Shown here in pieces: positions 53,822-63,248 of a stretch of DNA of 64,000 nt. How positions within the stretch are numbered: the first letter of the stretch is position 1; every line of letters begins with the position of its first letter. This DNA comes from Trinickia violacea. Its GTDB lineage: Bacteria; Pseudomonadota; Gammaproteobacteria; Burkholderiales; Burkholderiaceae. The position numbers and the translations under genes were made by a program. Location of the stretch: NCBI RefSeq assembly GCF_005280735.1, contig NZ_CP040077.1:4711918-4775917 (forward strand), given 5' to 3'. The notes beneath the pieces were generated by a model. It saw only the letters and a program-made list of their open reading frames with translations, was not told the origin of the DNA and did not search any database.

Positions 53822-54568
53822 TTAGTGTGATTGAAGCCGCTCGGATATTTCCCGAGCGGTGCGGCGCGTGGCGTCGATGAATTGCGCTTCGCGCCCGATG
53901 GCGCGCGTCGACGGCGCCATCAGCGTGATCGTCGCGGCGCTCGGACTTGCACGCGTCGAGCGATGGAAGACGGGTGCGCTCACACCCCACACGCCCGGGT
54001 CCACTTCGCCGTTGCTCACGACGTAGCCGTCGGAGCGGATGCGCTCGAGTTGCGTGTCCGCCTCGGCGCGGCCAGCGGCGTCGCCGGCGTAGACGTCATC
54101 GAGAATGTCGCTGCGGCGGCGCTCGCCCATGAACGCGAGCAGCGACTTCGCCGACGCGCCCGCTTTCAGCGGCACCGCTCTGCCTTTCTCGAACGAACAG
54201 CGCAGCGATTGCGAGCTCTCGACCATGTCGAGACACACCGCCTGATCCTTGACTGCCACCACGAGGCCGACGCTTTCCTGCGAAATCCGCGCGAGCTTTT
54301 GCATGGCTTCGCGGCTCGCTTCGACGAGGTGCGAGCCGAGATCGAAGCTCAGCGCGAGTTGGAGGCTGACGGGGCCGGGCGCATAGCGGCCGGCGTCTTC
54401 GGAGACGAAGCCCCAGCGCTTGAGCATCGCGATCTGCCGGTAGAGCGTGCTCTGCGCGAGGCCGGTGTGCGCCACCAGCTCCTTCACGGTCATCGGGCGC
54501 CCGTGATGCGCGAGCGATGCGAGCACGTGAAGAATCCGCTCGGCGCCTGTGTTCGATTTGTCCTGCAT
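53822..54568 (-). CDS. IclR-family transcriptional regulator
   Basis: 248 residues from ATG 54568 (MQDKSNTGAERILHVLASLA). N-terminal HTH (MTVKELVAHTGLAQSTLYRQ) and C-terminal effector domain (GLVVAVKDQAVCLDMVESSQ). No catabolic operon lies beside it, so its target is elsewhere or lost; it may act on itself. Confidence 0.9.
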   Translation of the reverse strand: MQDKSNTGAERILHVLASLAHHGRPMTVKELVAHTGLAQSTLYRQIAMLKRWGFVSEDAGRYAPGPVSLQLALSFDLGSHLVEASREAMQKLARISQESVGLVVAVKDQAVCLDMVESSQSLRCSFEKGRAVPLKAGASAKSLLAFMGERRRSDILDDVYAGDAAGRAEADTQLERIRSDGYVVSNGEVDPGVWGVSAPVFHRSTRASPSAATITLMAPSTRAIGREAQFIDATRRTAREISERLQSH

Positions 54569-54894
54569 GGGCTGGCGTCCCTCGACTTTCGATGAAGCCA
54601 AGCATGCCCCACTATTCCCGCCCATACAAAGTCAAATTCCCGTGGCGCGAGAATCGATGCACAAGGTTTACCCAGCGTGGCGGATATGGGCGGATCGATG
54701 GCGGAGGAAGCGGGTCGACACGACGAAACCACAAAGCCGTGCACGCGAAAACAGCGTAGAGATCGACAGCGGGTTTTCATGTAGACAAATGTTCGACGCA
54801 AAGTCTCTCGTCGCACATTCGCTTTAACGGCACCCGCGCACGATGTCTCCATGCGCGAACCAGGTCTCGGTCAGCGCATGTGGGAGGACCGATT

Positions 54895-54918
54895 AGCCCG
54901 CCGCGAGCGGGCTTCTTT
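54895..54918 (+). terminator. Orphan intrinsic terminator
   Basis: AGCCCGC/GCGGGCT with a 5-base loop followed by TCTTTTT on the plus strand only. No protein gene ends upstream on this strand (nearest ends at 53726), so it may end a small RNA from about 54840. Otherwise 54569-55065 shows no gene. Confidence 0.65.
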
Positions 54919-55065
54919 TTAGCGTTTCAGCCCATGCCATGCTGTCGTTGAAAAACGTGCCGATGCTAAAGCGTGACAGCAAAGATTGGCGCTCGTTAAC
55001 CCTATCAGGATGCGCCCGGACGCAGTATTCTCATGCGCATAGCATGACGTAACGAGGGAGCAACC

Positions 55066-55224
55066 ATGGACGAGACAGTGGTCGGCATGGCGATAGGAAT
55101 CTCGGTCTTGGTATTGGCGGTCATCTTTATTGCAGGGCACTACCGTCGCGAGCGGCTGCGCAGCCGTATCGTCGACAGCCTGCACGGGCATCGGCTGTAT
55201 GACTTCACTCGGTCGCGACGCTGA
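55066..55224 (+). CDS. Small single-helix membrane protein
   Basis: 52 residues from ATG 55066, GAGGGAG upstream. Helix VVGMAIGISVLVLAVIFIAG, then a basic tail (HYRRERLRSRIVDSLHGHRL). Not recognised. Confidence 0.55.
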   Translation: MDETVVGMAIGISVLVLAVIFIAGHYRRERLRSRIVDSLHGHRLYDFTRSRR

Positions 55225-55318
55225 TCACCGGCCTTCGCCGATTTCCTCGACGCGCTTTCGTTACGCCGCGTCGGCTCCATCCCGCGCTATGGCAGTCGAT
55301 GCGTGACGGCGCGAGCCG

Positions 55319-55504
55319 CTATTTGCCCAGCTCGTAACCCACCACACCGCCGACGACCGCGCCGCCGACCGTGCCTGCTGTGCTGTGGTGCGTGAGTTCA
55401 TTGCCGGCGACCCCGCCCACCGCGGCCCCGCCGAGCGTGCAGCCGCCGAACAACACCAGCATGGCGATTGCGCCGGCTATTCCGAATTGCTTGAGTCGTT
55501 GCAT
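55319..55504 (-). CDS. Glycine-zipper lipoprotein (OsmB-like)
   Basis: 61 residues from ATG 55504. Lipobox MLVLFGGC-TL and glycine-zipper repeats (GGAAVGGVAGNELTHH, TVGGAVVGGVVGYELGK). Small outer-membrane lipoproteins of this type are often stress-induced. Confidence 0.75.
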   Translation of the reverse strand: MQRLKQFGIAGAIAMLVLFGGCTLGGAAVGGVAGNELTHHSTAGTVGGAVVGGVVGYELGK

Positions 55505-55783
55505 GACTGTCCCCTTTTTGCTTAGCCCTTGCCGATACGAGGGAAGAAGCAAAGGTCGTACCGCTTGAGCATGTGGCTCTAGAAGCGTTACGGGCGGGGC
55601 ACTCAGCGGGCGCTATGGCGCGCTGCGCACTTCAAGGCAACACACTGGTCTGCAATATTCACTCGCCGCCTGCGCTAATTTCTAGGGTCTGTCGTTTTTC
55701 CACTTGGATAGCTCCTATGCTGGATGGGCCAGCGTTAAGGCGTCTTGTCGCGAACCAATGCGCAGCCGAAAAGGAGACACGTC

Positions 55784-56092
55784 ATGCGTATGATTTTTAA
55801 CATCAGGATTCCGAATCAACCATTTAACACGCTCGTCCTCGAAGGGACCGCGGGCGATGTGATCAGAAGAATCATCGAGGAATGCCAGCCCGAGGCAATC
55901 TATTTCACCGAGCAGGACGGCGCCCGAGGCGCCATTGCCGTCTTTGAGATTCCGACCGCGAGCGACATTCCGCGCCTCGCCGAACCCTGGTTTCTCAAGC
56001 TCGACGCGACGTGCCAGGTTCAGATCGCGATGACGCTCGACGATCTTCAGAAAGCGGGTCTCGATAAGCTCGGGGCCAAATGGAAGAGCTAA
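55784..56092 (+). CDS. Conserved protein of unknown function
   Basis: 102 residues from ATG 55784, AAGGAGA upstream. Starts MRMIFNIRIPNQPFNTLVLE; contains AIYFTEQDGARGAIAVFEIP and RIAEPWF-like RLAEPWFLKLDATCQVQIAM. Similar proteins occur widely in proteobacteria, sometimes mislabelled as pantothenate synthetase; no catalytic motif of that enzyme is present. Probably a ferredoxin-like (DUF3303-type) fold. Confidence 0.7.
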   Translation: MRMIFNIRIPNQPFNTLVLEGTAGDVIRRIIEECQPEAIYFTEQDGARGAIAVFEIPTASDIPRLAEPWFLKLDATCQVQIAMTLDDLQKAGLDKLGAKWKS

Positions 56093-56212
56093 CGCGAAAC
56101 GCTCGTCATCCGGCCCGCTTCAAAGCGCCAGCGAGAATGGCGCTCGCTGTATAGCGCGAGGCAAAACGAAAAATGGCTTTTGCTCCAACGAGTTGGATGA
56201 AAGCTCCCGAGG

Positions 56213-56247
56213 TTATCCACAGTTCTGTGCACGGATTTTGTGGATAA
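56213..56247. promoter_or_regulatory. Pair of DnaA boxes
   Basis: Exact TTATCCACA (56213-56221) and exact TGTGGATAA (56239-56247) face each other 17 bases apart in the 340-base gap after the gene at 55784. No AT-rich block or GTATAC element accompanies them. Confidence 0.6.
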
Positions 56248-56431
56248 GCGGGTTGAGACGTGTTGAGTAGATCGGTCTCGGGTTTCAAATCTGAAACGAT
56301 CGACAACGGTGTGAGATGTGGCGCGCATGGCGTTTCGGTCGGCGATACGCGCGTCGAGCGAATTGCCCGGCATCGGCCGGGCTCTTTGCTTTTCGGTTCG
56401 GCGTTATAAATGGCGGCAGATGCGTCCCGCT

Positions 56432-56734
56432 TTAGCCGCTCGTCGATGGAAGGCTCGCTGTGGACCCCTTCGGCAAGCAATCCCTGGCGTATTCGGCGTT
56501 CAGCCGCGCGCGGGCGTCGCTGATATCGAACGAGTAGTTGTCGAGACTCGGCCGGTAGCCGACCGATTCGAGTTCGGCCAGCTCGCGCGCCAGGTCGTCC
56601 TGTGTGAGCGCGCCGTGCGTCGGCTGGAACGGGTAGGAGTGGCACTCCTGCGGCGTGAGCCGGTTCGCCGCGATGGCGCCAGCGCGTGCCATCATCAAGG
56701 CAATCGGCAACGCGAGCTTGAGACGGGGCGTCAT
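56432..56734 (-). CDS. DUF4148 periplasmic protein
   Basis: 100 residues from ATG 56734. Signal peptide MTPRLKLALPIALMMARAGA. Contains the DUF4148 core LTQDDLARELAELESVGYRP. Small secreted proteins typical of Burkholderia; function unknown. A second member is at 57506. Confidence 0.75.
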   Translation of the reverse strand: MTPRLKLALPIALMMARAGAIAANRLTPQECHSYPFQPTHGALTQDDLARELAELESVGYRPSLDNYSFDISDARARLNAEYARDCLPKGSTASLPSTSG

Positions 56735-56976
56735 GATGTCTTCCTCCGTGCAATGTGTCATATGGCTTGGCTGTCGAGCAGATTCCATCGCAGTCCGTAA
56801 TAAATGAAAACGAAACACAAACGAAACACAAACGGCGACAGAGACTGTTTGATCAGGATAGGAAGCGCGCTTGTCTTTCCCGCTTCGGCCGGGTTAACGT
56901 TTTTTTATTTTGGGCGCTGACGGCGGGATATCGCCGCGCACTCAAGAGTTAGGCGGCGGCCCATAGGCAAGCTCGA

Positions 56977-57032
56977 CTAGGCGCCCCCAACTAGGCGCCC
57001 CCGGCTAGGCGTCCCTAACTAGGCGCCCCCCT
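56977..57032. repeat. Four 14-bp tandem repeats
   Basis: Units of CTAGGCGCCCCC plus two bases at 56977, 56991, 57005 and 57019; the third has two changes (GTCCCT). In the 350-base gap between DUF4148 and the next small gene. Minisatellite-like. Confidence 0.8.
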
Positions 57033-57085
57033 CCAATTTGCGGCGGTGCGCTAAAGCTTTGCCTGCGGTTGCCGACAACCGCGAT

Positions 57086-57292
57086 ATGGAAAGCGAAAAC
57101 GAACCTCTGCTGGCGTGGGATCACGCGCTGTACCGCAAGGCGCGCGCCGTCGCGCTGAGCGTAAGAGCCATCCGCAAGGCGCAAGGCAAACCGTGTCACG
57201 AAGATTTCGAGCCCGATTCGCCGGAGTTTCTCGCGGCGGAGGAGTCGCTCGTGTGCGATCTGCTGAGCGCGATCGCAGCGCTGCCGGACTAG
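57086..57292 (+). CDS. Hypothetical small protein
   Basis: 68 residues from ATG 57086 (MESENEPLLAWDHALYRKAR). Helical, mixed charge, with DFEPDSPEFLAAEESLVCDL. No clear ribosome site and no known family, but followed by a terminator at 57403. Confidence 0.45.
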   Translation: MESENEPLLAWDHALYRKARAVALSVRAIRKAQGKPCHEDFEPDSPEFLAAEESLVCDLLSAIAALPD

Positions 57293-57402
57293 TCGGTGGA
57301 GCGAAGTGGCGGCTAGAGGTGGAAGGAACGGCCGGCAACCGGCTTTAGCAGAAGGAAACCGCCGAATGCCGTAGAAGAGCTAACACGGCATCGAATTTAA
57401 CG

Positions 57403-57439
57403 AAACAGGCCCGCGACTCCTTGGGGCGCGGGCCTGTTT
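57403..57439. terminator. Bidirectional intrinsic terminator
   Basis: AAACAGGCCCGCG/CGCGGGCCTGTTT (13 bp) with an 11-base loop; T-rich on both exits. Serves the plus-strand small gene and the minus-strand DUF4148 gene. Confidence 0.85.
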
Positions 57440-57505
57440 CTTTTCGGGCCGTCTTGCCGATGGACGCTCAGCTAATCGTGCTTCGAGCGTCGCGGCAATC
57501 GAGAC

Positions 57506-57826
57506 TTAGCGGCCGACGTACACCGGAGCCGAATACGAGCTCATCGTCACTTCGCCGCGTTGACCGGACTGCGATGCAGCGACCGCGGACGGGCCGTAGC
57601 CCGAGGTATCGGCGGCTGCGCCCTTCTGCGCCGCTACGCGCGCTTCGGCCGCCTGGATGTTTTCCGGATAGTGCATCCAATCGAGCGGGTTGTAGCCGGC
57701 CTTTTCGACTTGAACCAGATCGGCGCGAACTTGCGCGCGGGTGACCGGCTCGTTCGACTGCGCGAAGGAAACGGCCGGTGCGGCGAGAACGAGGGCGATT
57801 GCGACGGCGTTGATCAGCGATTTCAT
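57506..57826 (-). CDS. DUF4148 periplasmic protein (second copy)
   Basis: 106 residues from ATG 57826, GGAGGT upstream. Signal peptide MKSLINAVAIALVLAAPAVS then FAQ. DUF4148 core VTRAQVRADLVQVEKAGYNP. Paralogue of 56432 with a longer tail. Confidence 0.85.
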   Translation of the reverse strand: MKSLINAVAIALVLAAPAVSFAQSNEPVTRAQVRADLVQVEKAGYNPLDWMHYPENIQAAEARVAAQKGAAADTSGYGPSAVAASQSGQRGEVTMSSYSAPVYVGR

Positions 57827-57976
57827 GGCGACTACCTCCAAAGATTGTTTTGCTCAGAGCTACGAACACCGTGGTGTGTAGCGAGTGATAGCAGTCTAGG
57901 AGGACAGGCGACTAGGGTGAATACCTAGATTCCGAATTCACTGTTATCCGAACGACAACAATGAGGAGGCGGGCGC

Positions 57977-59377
57977 TCATTTCCCAATACAAAACCGGCT
58001 GAAAATCACGCCAAGCAAATCGTCCGACGTGAACTCCCCCGTAATCGAATTCAATTGCTCTTGGGCGAGCCGCAATTCCTCGGCAAACAAATCGAGTGCC
58101 TGCGCGTTCTGATTCGCGTGCTGGGCGGCGAGCGCGAGGTGATCCTGCGCGGCGCGCAGCGCAATCAGGTGCCGCTCGCGCGCAAGATAGACGCTTTCCG
58201 CGCCTGCTTGCCATCCGGCGATCCGCAGCAGTTGCTCGCGCAGCAGCTCGATTCCTTCGCCCTTTTTTGCCGACAAACGCACTTCGCAAACATCGTCGTC
58301 GTTCGCGTCGGAAAGACGCGCGACCGACGGCGCGAGTTCGGTCAAATCGGTCTTGTTCAGGACGCGCACGACCGGCACGCCCGATGGAAAACGCGCCGCG
58401 ATCACGCCATCCTCAGCCGTCGAACCGATGCGCGCATCGAGCAGATGCAGCACCACATCCGCTCGCTCGATCTCGCTCCACGTGCGCGCGATGCCGATCT
58501 TCTCGACCTCGTCTTCCGTTTCGCGCAGGCCGGCCGTATCGATCACGTGCAGCGGAATACCTTCGATCTGGATGGTTTGCGAGACCTTGTCGCGCGTCGT
58601 GCCGGCGATCGGCGTGACGATAGCCAGCTCGGCGCCGGCCAGCGCGTTCAACAGCGACGATTTGCCGACGTTCGGCTGCCCCGCGAGCACCACCGATAAC
58701 CCCTCGCGCAGCAACGCCCCTTGCCGCGCGTCGCCGAGCACTTGTGCGAGCCGCTCGCGGATATGGGCGAGCTTGCCGCGCGCGTCGGCGGCTTCGAGAA
58801 AATCGATCTCTTCTTCGGGAAAATCGAGCGTCGCTTCGACGAGCATGCGCAGCGTGATCACGTCTTCGACGAGCGCATGGATATCGCGCGAAAACGCGCC
58901 TTCGAGCGAGCGCCCGGCCGAGCGTGCAGCGGCTTCCGTGCTCGCTTCGATCAAATCGGCGACGGCTTCGGCCTGCGCGAGATCGAGCTTGTCGTTCAGA
59001 AACGCGCGGCGCGTGAATTCGCCGGGCTCGGCGAGCCGCAGGTCAAAGGCGCGTCCGGCGTCGACGCAGCGCTGCAGTAGCAGCTGCATGACGATCGGTC
59101 CGCCGTGGCCCTGCAGCTCCAGCACGTGCTCGCCCGTGTACGAGTGCGGCGCCGGGAAGTACAACGCGATGCCGCGGTCGAGTGCGTTGCCGCTGCCGTC
59201 GAGAAACGGCACATAGCTCGCGTGCCGCGGCGCGAGCGGCTGGCCGCATAGGGCCTGGATCAGCGCTTGGGCGGCCGCCTCCCCGGTACGGCCAAACGAC
59301 ACCCGCACGACACCGATGCCTCCCCGTCCGGGGGCGGTGGCAATGGCGACGATCGGATCGGAATCGGTAGCGAGCAT
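57977..59377 (-). CDS. mnmE: tRNA modification GTPase MnmE
   Basis: 466 residues from ATG 59377. N-terminal tetrahydrofolate-binding domain (PIVAIATAPGRGGIGVVRVS), G1 AGQPNVGKSS at 232-241, G2 TPIAGTTRD at 255-263, DTAGLRE and NKTD motifs, and the C-terminal catalytic Cys in FCIGK. With MnmG it starts cmnm5U34 formation; MnmC (23494) finishes it. Confidence 0.97.
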   Translation of the reverse strand: MLATDSDPIVAIATAPGRGGIGVVRVSFGRTGEAAAQALIQALCGQPLAPRHASYVPFLDGSGNALDRGIALYFPAPHSYTGEHVLELQGHGGPIVMQLLLQRCVDAGRAFDLRLAEPGEFTRRAFLNDKLDLAQAEAVADLIEASTEAAARSAGRSLEGAFSRDIHALVEDVITLRMLVEATLDFPEEEIDFLEAADARGKLAHIRERLAQVLGDARQGALLREGLSVVLAGQPNVGKSSLLNALAGAELAIVTPIAGTTRDKVSQTIQIEGIPLHVIDTAGLRETEDEVEKIGIARTWSEIERADVVLHLLDARIGSTAEDGVIAARFPSGVPVVRVLNKTDLTELAPSVARLSDANDDDVCEVRLSAKKGEGIELLREQLLRIAGWQAGAESVYLARERHLIALRAAQDHLALAAQHANQNAQALDLFAEELRLAQEQLNSITGEFTSDDLLGVIFSRFCIGK

Positions 59378-59658
59378 GGCGGAGAAGAACGGCAGTGGAC
59401 GAGGGGGCAGGCGAACGCGTACGTGCTTGCTGAAAACGCAGCGCATTGTAGCGCGCCGGTTGTCCGGCTTCGACGTGCCAAGCCGGGGGCGAGCGGCTAT
59501 CTGGCAGATGGGCTATTTATCTTGCTTAGGATAAGGCCATTCCTAAAGTTTGCGCTCGAAATTGAGGCTATAGTGGGCTGAATATGCATGATGGGTAAGG
59601 GCTTGCGGTGCCGCTCGGCTATCGAAGAAAACGATCTCATACGGCGTATCTCAGCTAA

Positions 59659-59677
59659 AACTACGCTTACGTTAGTT
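59659..59677. promoter_or_regulatory. Possible operator before the HTH regulator
   Basis: AACTACGCTTACGTTAGTT has complementary ends (AACTA/TAGTT). A second inverted repeat, TTAGGA/TCCTAA, stands near 59526-59546. Both are in the 355-base gap between mnmE and the regulator; assignment is by symmetry only. Confidence 0.3.
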
Positions 59678-59732
59678 AAATGTAGCCTAATTGGTTGTCT
59701 CCTTGACGCTGGCTGACCTGCACAATTTTGTG

Positions 59733-60155
59733 ATGCCAACCGTCGATGAAAAAACGGCGTTCTCCGAGCGCCTCAAGTTCGCCCTGCTGCGCAGCCCCGA
59801 GAAAATCTCGGGCGGGACCGAGCTTGCCTTGCACTTCAATCTGCGCCACCACGGCGAGAACCCGATCTCCCCGCAGACCGCGCACAAGTGGCTGACCGCC
59901 CGCACGATTCCGACGGCCGACAAGCTCGCGACCCTCGCCGAATGGCTGCGCGTCGATCTGCATTGGCTGCACTACGGCCCGCCGCCGAGCACCGCAGCCC
60001 GCACGACGCCCAAGCCCCTCCCGCGAGACGAAAAGTATCCGCTGACGCCGGAGACGATCGAACTGGCGTCGAAGATCGAAGCGCTGTCGCCGCATCATCG
60101 CTACCTGGTTCAAGAGCTGATCGAGCAGTTCTACGGGGACGGGGCTGAACGCTGA
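59733..60155 (+). CDS. Phage-repressor-like HTH transcriptional regulator
   Basis: 140 residues from ATG 59733. N-terminal HTH (FSERLKFALLRSPEKISGGT, ISPQTAHKWLTARTIPTADK, LATLAEWLRVDLHWLHYG), as in conserved Burkholderia/Ralstonia regulators related to phage CI. No peptidase domain. Target unknown. Confidence 0.82.
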   Translation: MPTVDEKTAFSERLKFALLRSPEKISGGTELALHFNLRHHGENPISPQTAHKWLTARTIPTADKLATLAEWLRVDLHWLHYGPPPSTAARTTPKPLPRDEKYPLTPETIELASKIEALSPHHRYLVQELIEQFYGDGAER

Positions 60156-60236
60156 ATTCGTCGAAGACCTAGCCGTCTGACGGGTACCCACTCGATCACG
60201 CCGTTTCCGACAACGCCGAAACCGAACACCCAAACA

Positions 60237-60268
60237 AAAGCCGCCCGGCGCAAACCGGGCGGCTTTTT
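60237..60268. terminator. Strong bidirectional terminator between the HTH gene and yidC
   Basis: AAAGCCGCCCGG/CCGGGCGGCTTT (12 bp, 6-base loop) with TTTTT on the plus side and TTTTGTTT on the minus side. Confidence 0.92.
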
Positions 60269-60339
60269 GTTGGTTGCTGCGCTCATCCGTCGCAACAGGC
60301 AGACGGCGCACCGTCTGCCCGCTGGCCACGGCAGTCGCG

Positions 60340-62013
60340 TCAGGCCGGCTTTTTCTTCGCCGCGCCCATCATCCGCGTGATGTAGTACTGCTGCGCGATC
60401 GACAGCACGTTATTCACGACGTAGTACAGCACGAGACCGGCTGGGAAGAAGAAGAACATGACCGAGAACGCGATCGGCATGAACATCATCATCTTGGCTT
60501 GCACGGGGTCCGGCGGCGTCGGGTTCAGGCGCGTCTGCAAGAACATCGACACGGCCATCAGCACCGGCAGGATGAAGTACGGGTCTTGCTGCGAGAGGTC
60601 TTGAATCCAGAGAATCCACGGCGCGCCGCGCATTTCCACCGACGACAGCAGCACCCAGTACAGCGAGATGAACACCGGAATCTGCACGACCACCGGCAGA
60701 CAGCCGCCGAACGGATTGACCTTCTCGGTCTTGTACAGCTCCATCAGCGCGGCGTTCATCTTCTGCGGATCGCTCTTGAAGCGTTCGCGCAGCGCCTGCA
60801 TGCGCGGCGTGATTTCCTTCATGCGCGCCATCGACTTGTAGCTCGCCGCCGACAGCGGGAAGAACACGGCCTTGATCAGCAGCGTCAGCAGGACGATCGA
60901 CCAGCCCCAGTTGCCGACGTACGTATGGATCTTCTCGAGCAGCCAGAAGAGCGGCTTCGCGATGATCGTGACCCAGCCGTAGTCCTTCACGAGTTCGAGG
61001 CCCGGTGCGATGCCTTCGAGCATGCGCTCTTCTTCCGGACCGGCGAACAGGCGTGCGTTGACATCTTCCGACTGGCCCGGGGCGATCGTCTTCAGCGGCT
61101 GCTGGACGCCGACGCGGTACAGATTCGGATCGATCTTCTGCACATAGATGCTGCGCTGCGCGCCCTCCTGCGGAATCCACGCCGACGCGAAGTAGTGCTG
61201 CACCATCGCGATCCAGCCGTTGTTGGCGGAGGTCGCGTAGTCCTGCTTGTTCTTGTCGATATCGCTGAACGTGAGTTTCTGGAAGTGGTGCTCGTTCGTG
61301 TAGACAGCCGGCCCGATGAACGTGTGCGAGAAGCGCGGCGTTTCGACCGGCTGGCTGTCGCGCACGAGTTCCATGTAGGCGGTCGGCGTGACGGGCGTCG
61401 TGCCGACGTTCTCGATCTTCGTGTTCACGCCGATCACGTAGCTGCCGCGCGTGAACGTGTAGGTCTTCACGACTTTCACACCGCCCTTCACCGGCGACTC
61501 GAAGCTGAGCGTGAGCGTCTTCTGGTCGTCGGAGAGCGTGCGGGGGCCCGCGACCGGCGTGAAGATGTCGTCGTGATTCGGGAAATCGCCGCCGATCAAG
61601 CCGGTACGCGCGAGATACGTGTGGTCGGCCGTGTGGTCGAACAGCGTGATGTTCAGATCCGGCTGGTTCGTGCCGCCGCGCTTGGTCAGCGTGAGCTTCG
61701 AGAGCGTGCCGCCGCGCGTGTCGATCTCGCCGTCATAGACGTCGGTGCTGAAGTGGATCAGCTGCGCCGTTTGAGGCGCCTGCTGCGGCGCCGTGCCGGG
61801 CGCGGCTGCGGTCGTCGCGCCGCTTGCCGCCGGCACATCGGAGGCTTGCGTGGAGGGTGTCGTTCCCGATGCCCCGCCGGCCGCCGCAGTCTGCGTATGC
61901 GTGGGGTTCGGGAAGAACATCGACGGGCGTCCATGGTCGCGTTGCCAGTTGTCGAACAACATGACCGCTGACATGAAGAAGATCACCCATAGGACGGTGC
62001 GTTTGATATCCAT
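60340..62013 (-). CDS. yidC: Membrane protein insertase YidC
   Basis: 557 residues. N-terminal helix (VLWVIFFMSAVMLF), large periplasmic P1 beta domain, then the conserved five-helix core (WGWSIVLLTLLIKAVFFPL with the conserved Lys for the cavity region, NPFGGCLPVVVQIPVFISLY, VLYYVVNNVLSIAQQYYI). Inserts inner-membrane proteins with or without SecYEG. Next in the usual rpmH-rnpA-yidD-yidC order. Confidence 0.97.
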   Translation of the reverse strand: MDIKRTVLWVIFFMSAVMLFDNWQRDHGRPSMFFPNPTHTQTAAAGGASGTTPSTQASDVPAASGATTAAAPGTAPQQAPQTAQLIHFSTDVYDGEIDTRGGTLSKLTLTKRGGTNQPDLNITLFDHTADHTYLARTGLIGGDFPNHDDIFTPVAGPRTLSDDQKTLTLSFESPVKGGVKVVKTYTFTRGSYVIGVNTKIENVGTTPVTPTAYMELVRDSQPVETPRFSHTFIGPAVYTNEHHFQKLTFSDIDKNKQDYATSANNGWIAMVQHYFASAWIPQEGAQRSIYVQKIDPNLYRVGVQQPLKTIAPGQSEDVNARLFAGPEEERMLEGIAPGLELVKDYGWVTIIAKPLFWLLEKIHTYVGNWGWSIVLLTLLIKAVFFPLSAASYKSMARMKEITPRMQALRERFKSDPQKMNAALMELYKTEKVNPFGGCLPVVVQIPVFISLYWVLLSSVEMRGAPWILWIQDLSQQDPYFILPVLMAVSMFLQTRLNPTPPDPVQAKMMMFMPIAFSVMFFFFPAGLVLYYVVNNVLSIAQQYYITRMMGAAKKKPA

Positions 62014-62043
62014 GCGTTGTCTCAGAGTCGATGGAACGGCGCA

Positions 62044-62274
62044 TCAGCGCTTTTCAGAGGTGGGGGGCGGCACGAGATCGATCCCGCCCGCGGAAAACGG
62101 GTGACAGCGGCAAAGGCGCCGGGCGGCGAGGTAAGTCCCGCGCGCGGCGCCATGATACTGGATTGCTTCGCGCGCGTAATCAGAACAAGAAGGGTAAAAG
62201 CGGCACCGGTTGCCGAGCATGGGACTCACGGCAATCTTGTAGAAGCGCAGTAACGCTAGCAGTACCGTTTGCAT
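62044..62274 (-). CDS. yidD: Membrane protein insertion efficiency factor YidD
   Basis: 76 residues with the signature NRCRFYPSCSDYAREAIQYH and RRLCRCHPFSAGGIDLVPP. A small amphipathic peripheral membrane protein assisting YidC. Sits between rnpA and yidC, about 30 bases before yidC. Confidence 0.95.
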   Translation of the reverse strand: MQTVLLALLRFYKIAVSPMLGNRCRFYPSCSDYAREAIQYHGAARGTYLAARRLCRCHPFSAGGIDLVPPPTSEKR

Positions 62275-62406
62275 GGCAATGGCGGCATGGCGTGCCGCCC
62301 CTCGGCTACAAGCAATCGAGCTGGCTTTTGAAGATCTCGAGCCAGCACTGTCCCGGCGCGGGTCGCATTGAGCGCGTGAAGCGCATGCGATGCGTCGCCG
62401 GGATCG

Positions 62407-62898
62407 TCATTCCGTCGCGCTCGCCCCGGTTGCGGCACCGGCGGGCGGCGCAGCCTGGCGCTTCGCGATTTCGCGTGCCGCCTTGCCGAGCAGCTCATCG
62501 ATCTCGACGCGGCACAACGCCTTCAGCGGCAGCGACGCCGCGCTCGGCAACGCCTTCTTGTCGAAGCGCGTATGCAGCCGCAGCAGGATGTCCCAGCCGC
62601 CGAAGTCCGCGCGCCGCACGCGAAACGCTTCGCGCGCGATGCGTCGAACCAGATTGCGCGTGGCCGCGCGCGGCGCGTACTTCTTGCCGATCACGAGCCC
62701 GAGCCGCGCCTCGTTGCCCGTGGGCCTAGCATAGACCACGAAGTGCGCCGACCGGCGCCAAGGGCGCAAACGAAAAACGGATGAAAATTCATCCGTTTTC
62801 AGAAGCCTCGCGGCTTTGGGGAAGGTGGCTTGCGCTCGCAACGGAACCGAGCCCTGCGGCGCATTGCCGGCCCCCGCGTTGCCGCAGGCAGCGGACAC
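62407..62898 (-). CDS. rnpA: Ribonuclease P protein component
   Basis: 163 residues from GTG 62898, 15 bases after the rpmH stop; it has a longer N-terminus than E. coli RnpA. Core FPKAARLLKTDEFSSVF, RLGLVIGKKYAPRAATRNLV-type RNR motif (RNLVRRIAREAFR). Partner of the M1 RNA in tRNA 5' maturation. Confidence 0.94.
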   Translation of the reverse strand: MSAACGNAGAGNAPQGSVPLRAQATFPKAARLLKTDEFSSVFRLRPWRRSAHFVVYARPTGNEARLGLVIGKKYAPRAATRNLVRRIAREAFRVRRADFGGWDILLRLHTRFDKKALPSAASLPLKALCRVEIDELLGKAAREIAKRQAAPPAGAATGASATE

Positions 62899-62913
62899 AG
62901 CGCGCAGCTTGCC

Positions 62914-63048
62914 TTAGATGGCGAGACGCTTGCGGCCCTTCGCGCGGCGAGCGTTGATCACTTTGCGGCCGCCGGCGGTCTTCATGCGAACACGGAAGCC
63001 ATGGGTGCGCTTGCGGCGCGTCACGGAAGGTTGGTAAGTACGTTTCAT
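62914..63048 (-). CDS. rpmH: Ribosomal protein L34
   Basis: 44 residues, [20 protein letters not shown], typical length and ending in KGRKRLAI. First gene of the block facing away from dnaA. Confidence 0.98.
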
Positions 63049-63248
63049 GTTGCTCTCACTCGATTGAGATGGTCCGCACGCGCACTGCCGAGTGCAATGG
63101 CCCGGGGTTCAAAATTGGTTTTCGCTTTCGCGGAACCCGCTATTTAAACTGGTTTTCTCTTGGCCGTCAATACTTTAGAGCATCGGTCCACAGGCTCGCG
63201 AGGTTGACGAACGGATGTCAAGTGAGGCTCATGTCGTTGATCAGGCCC

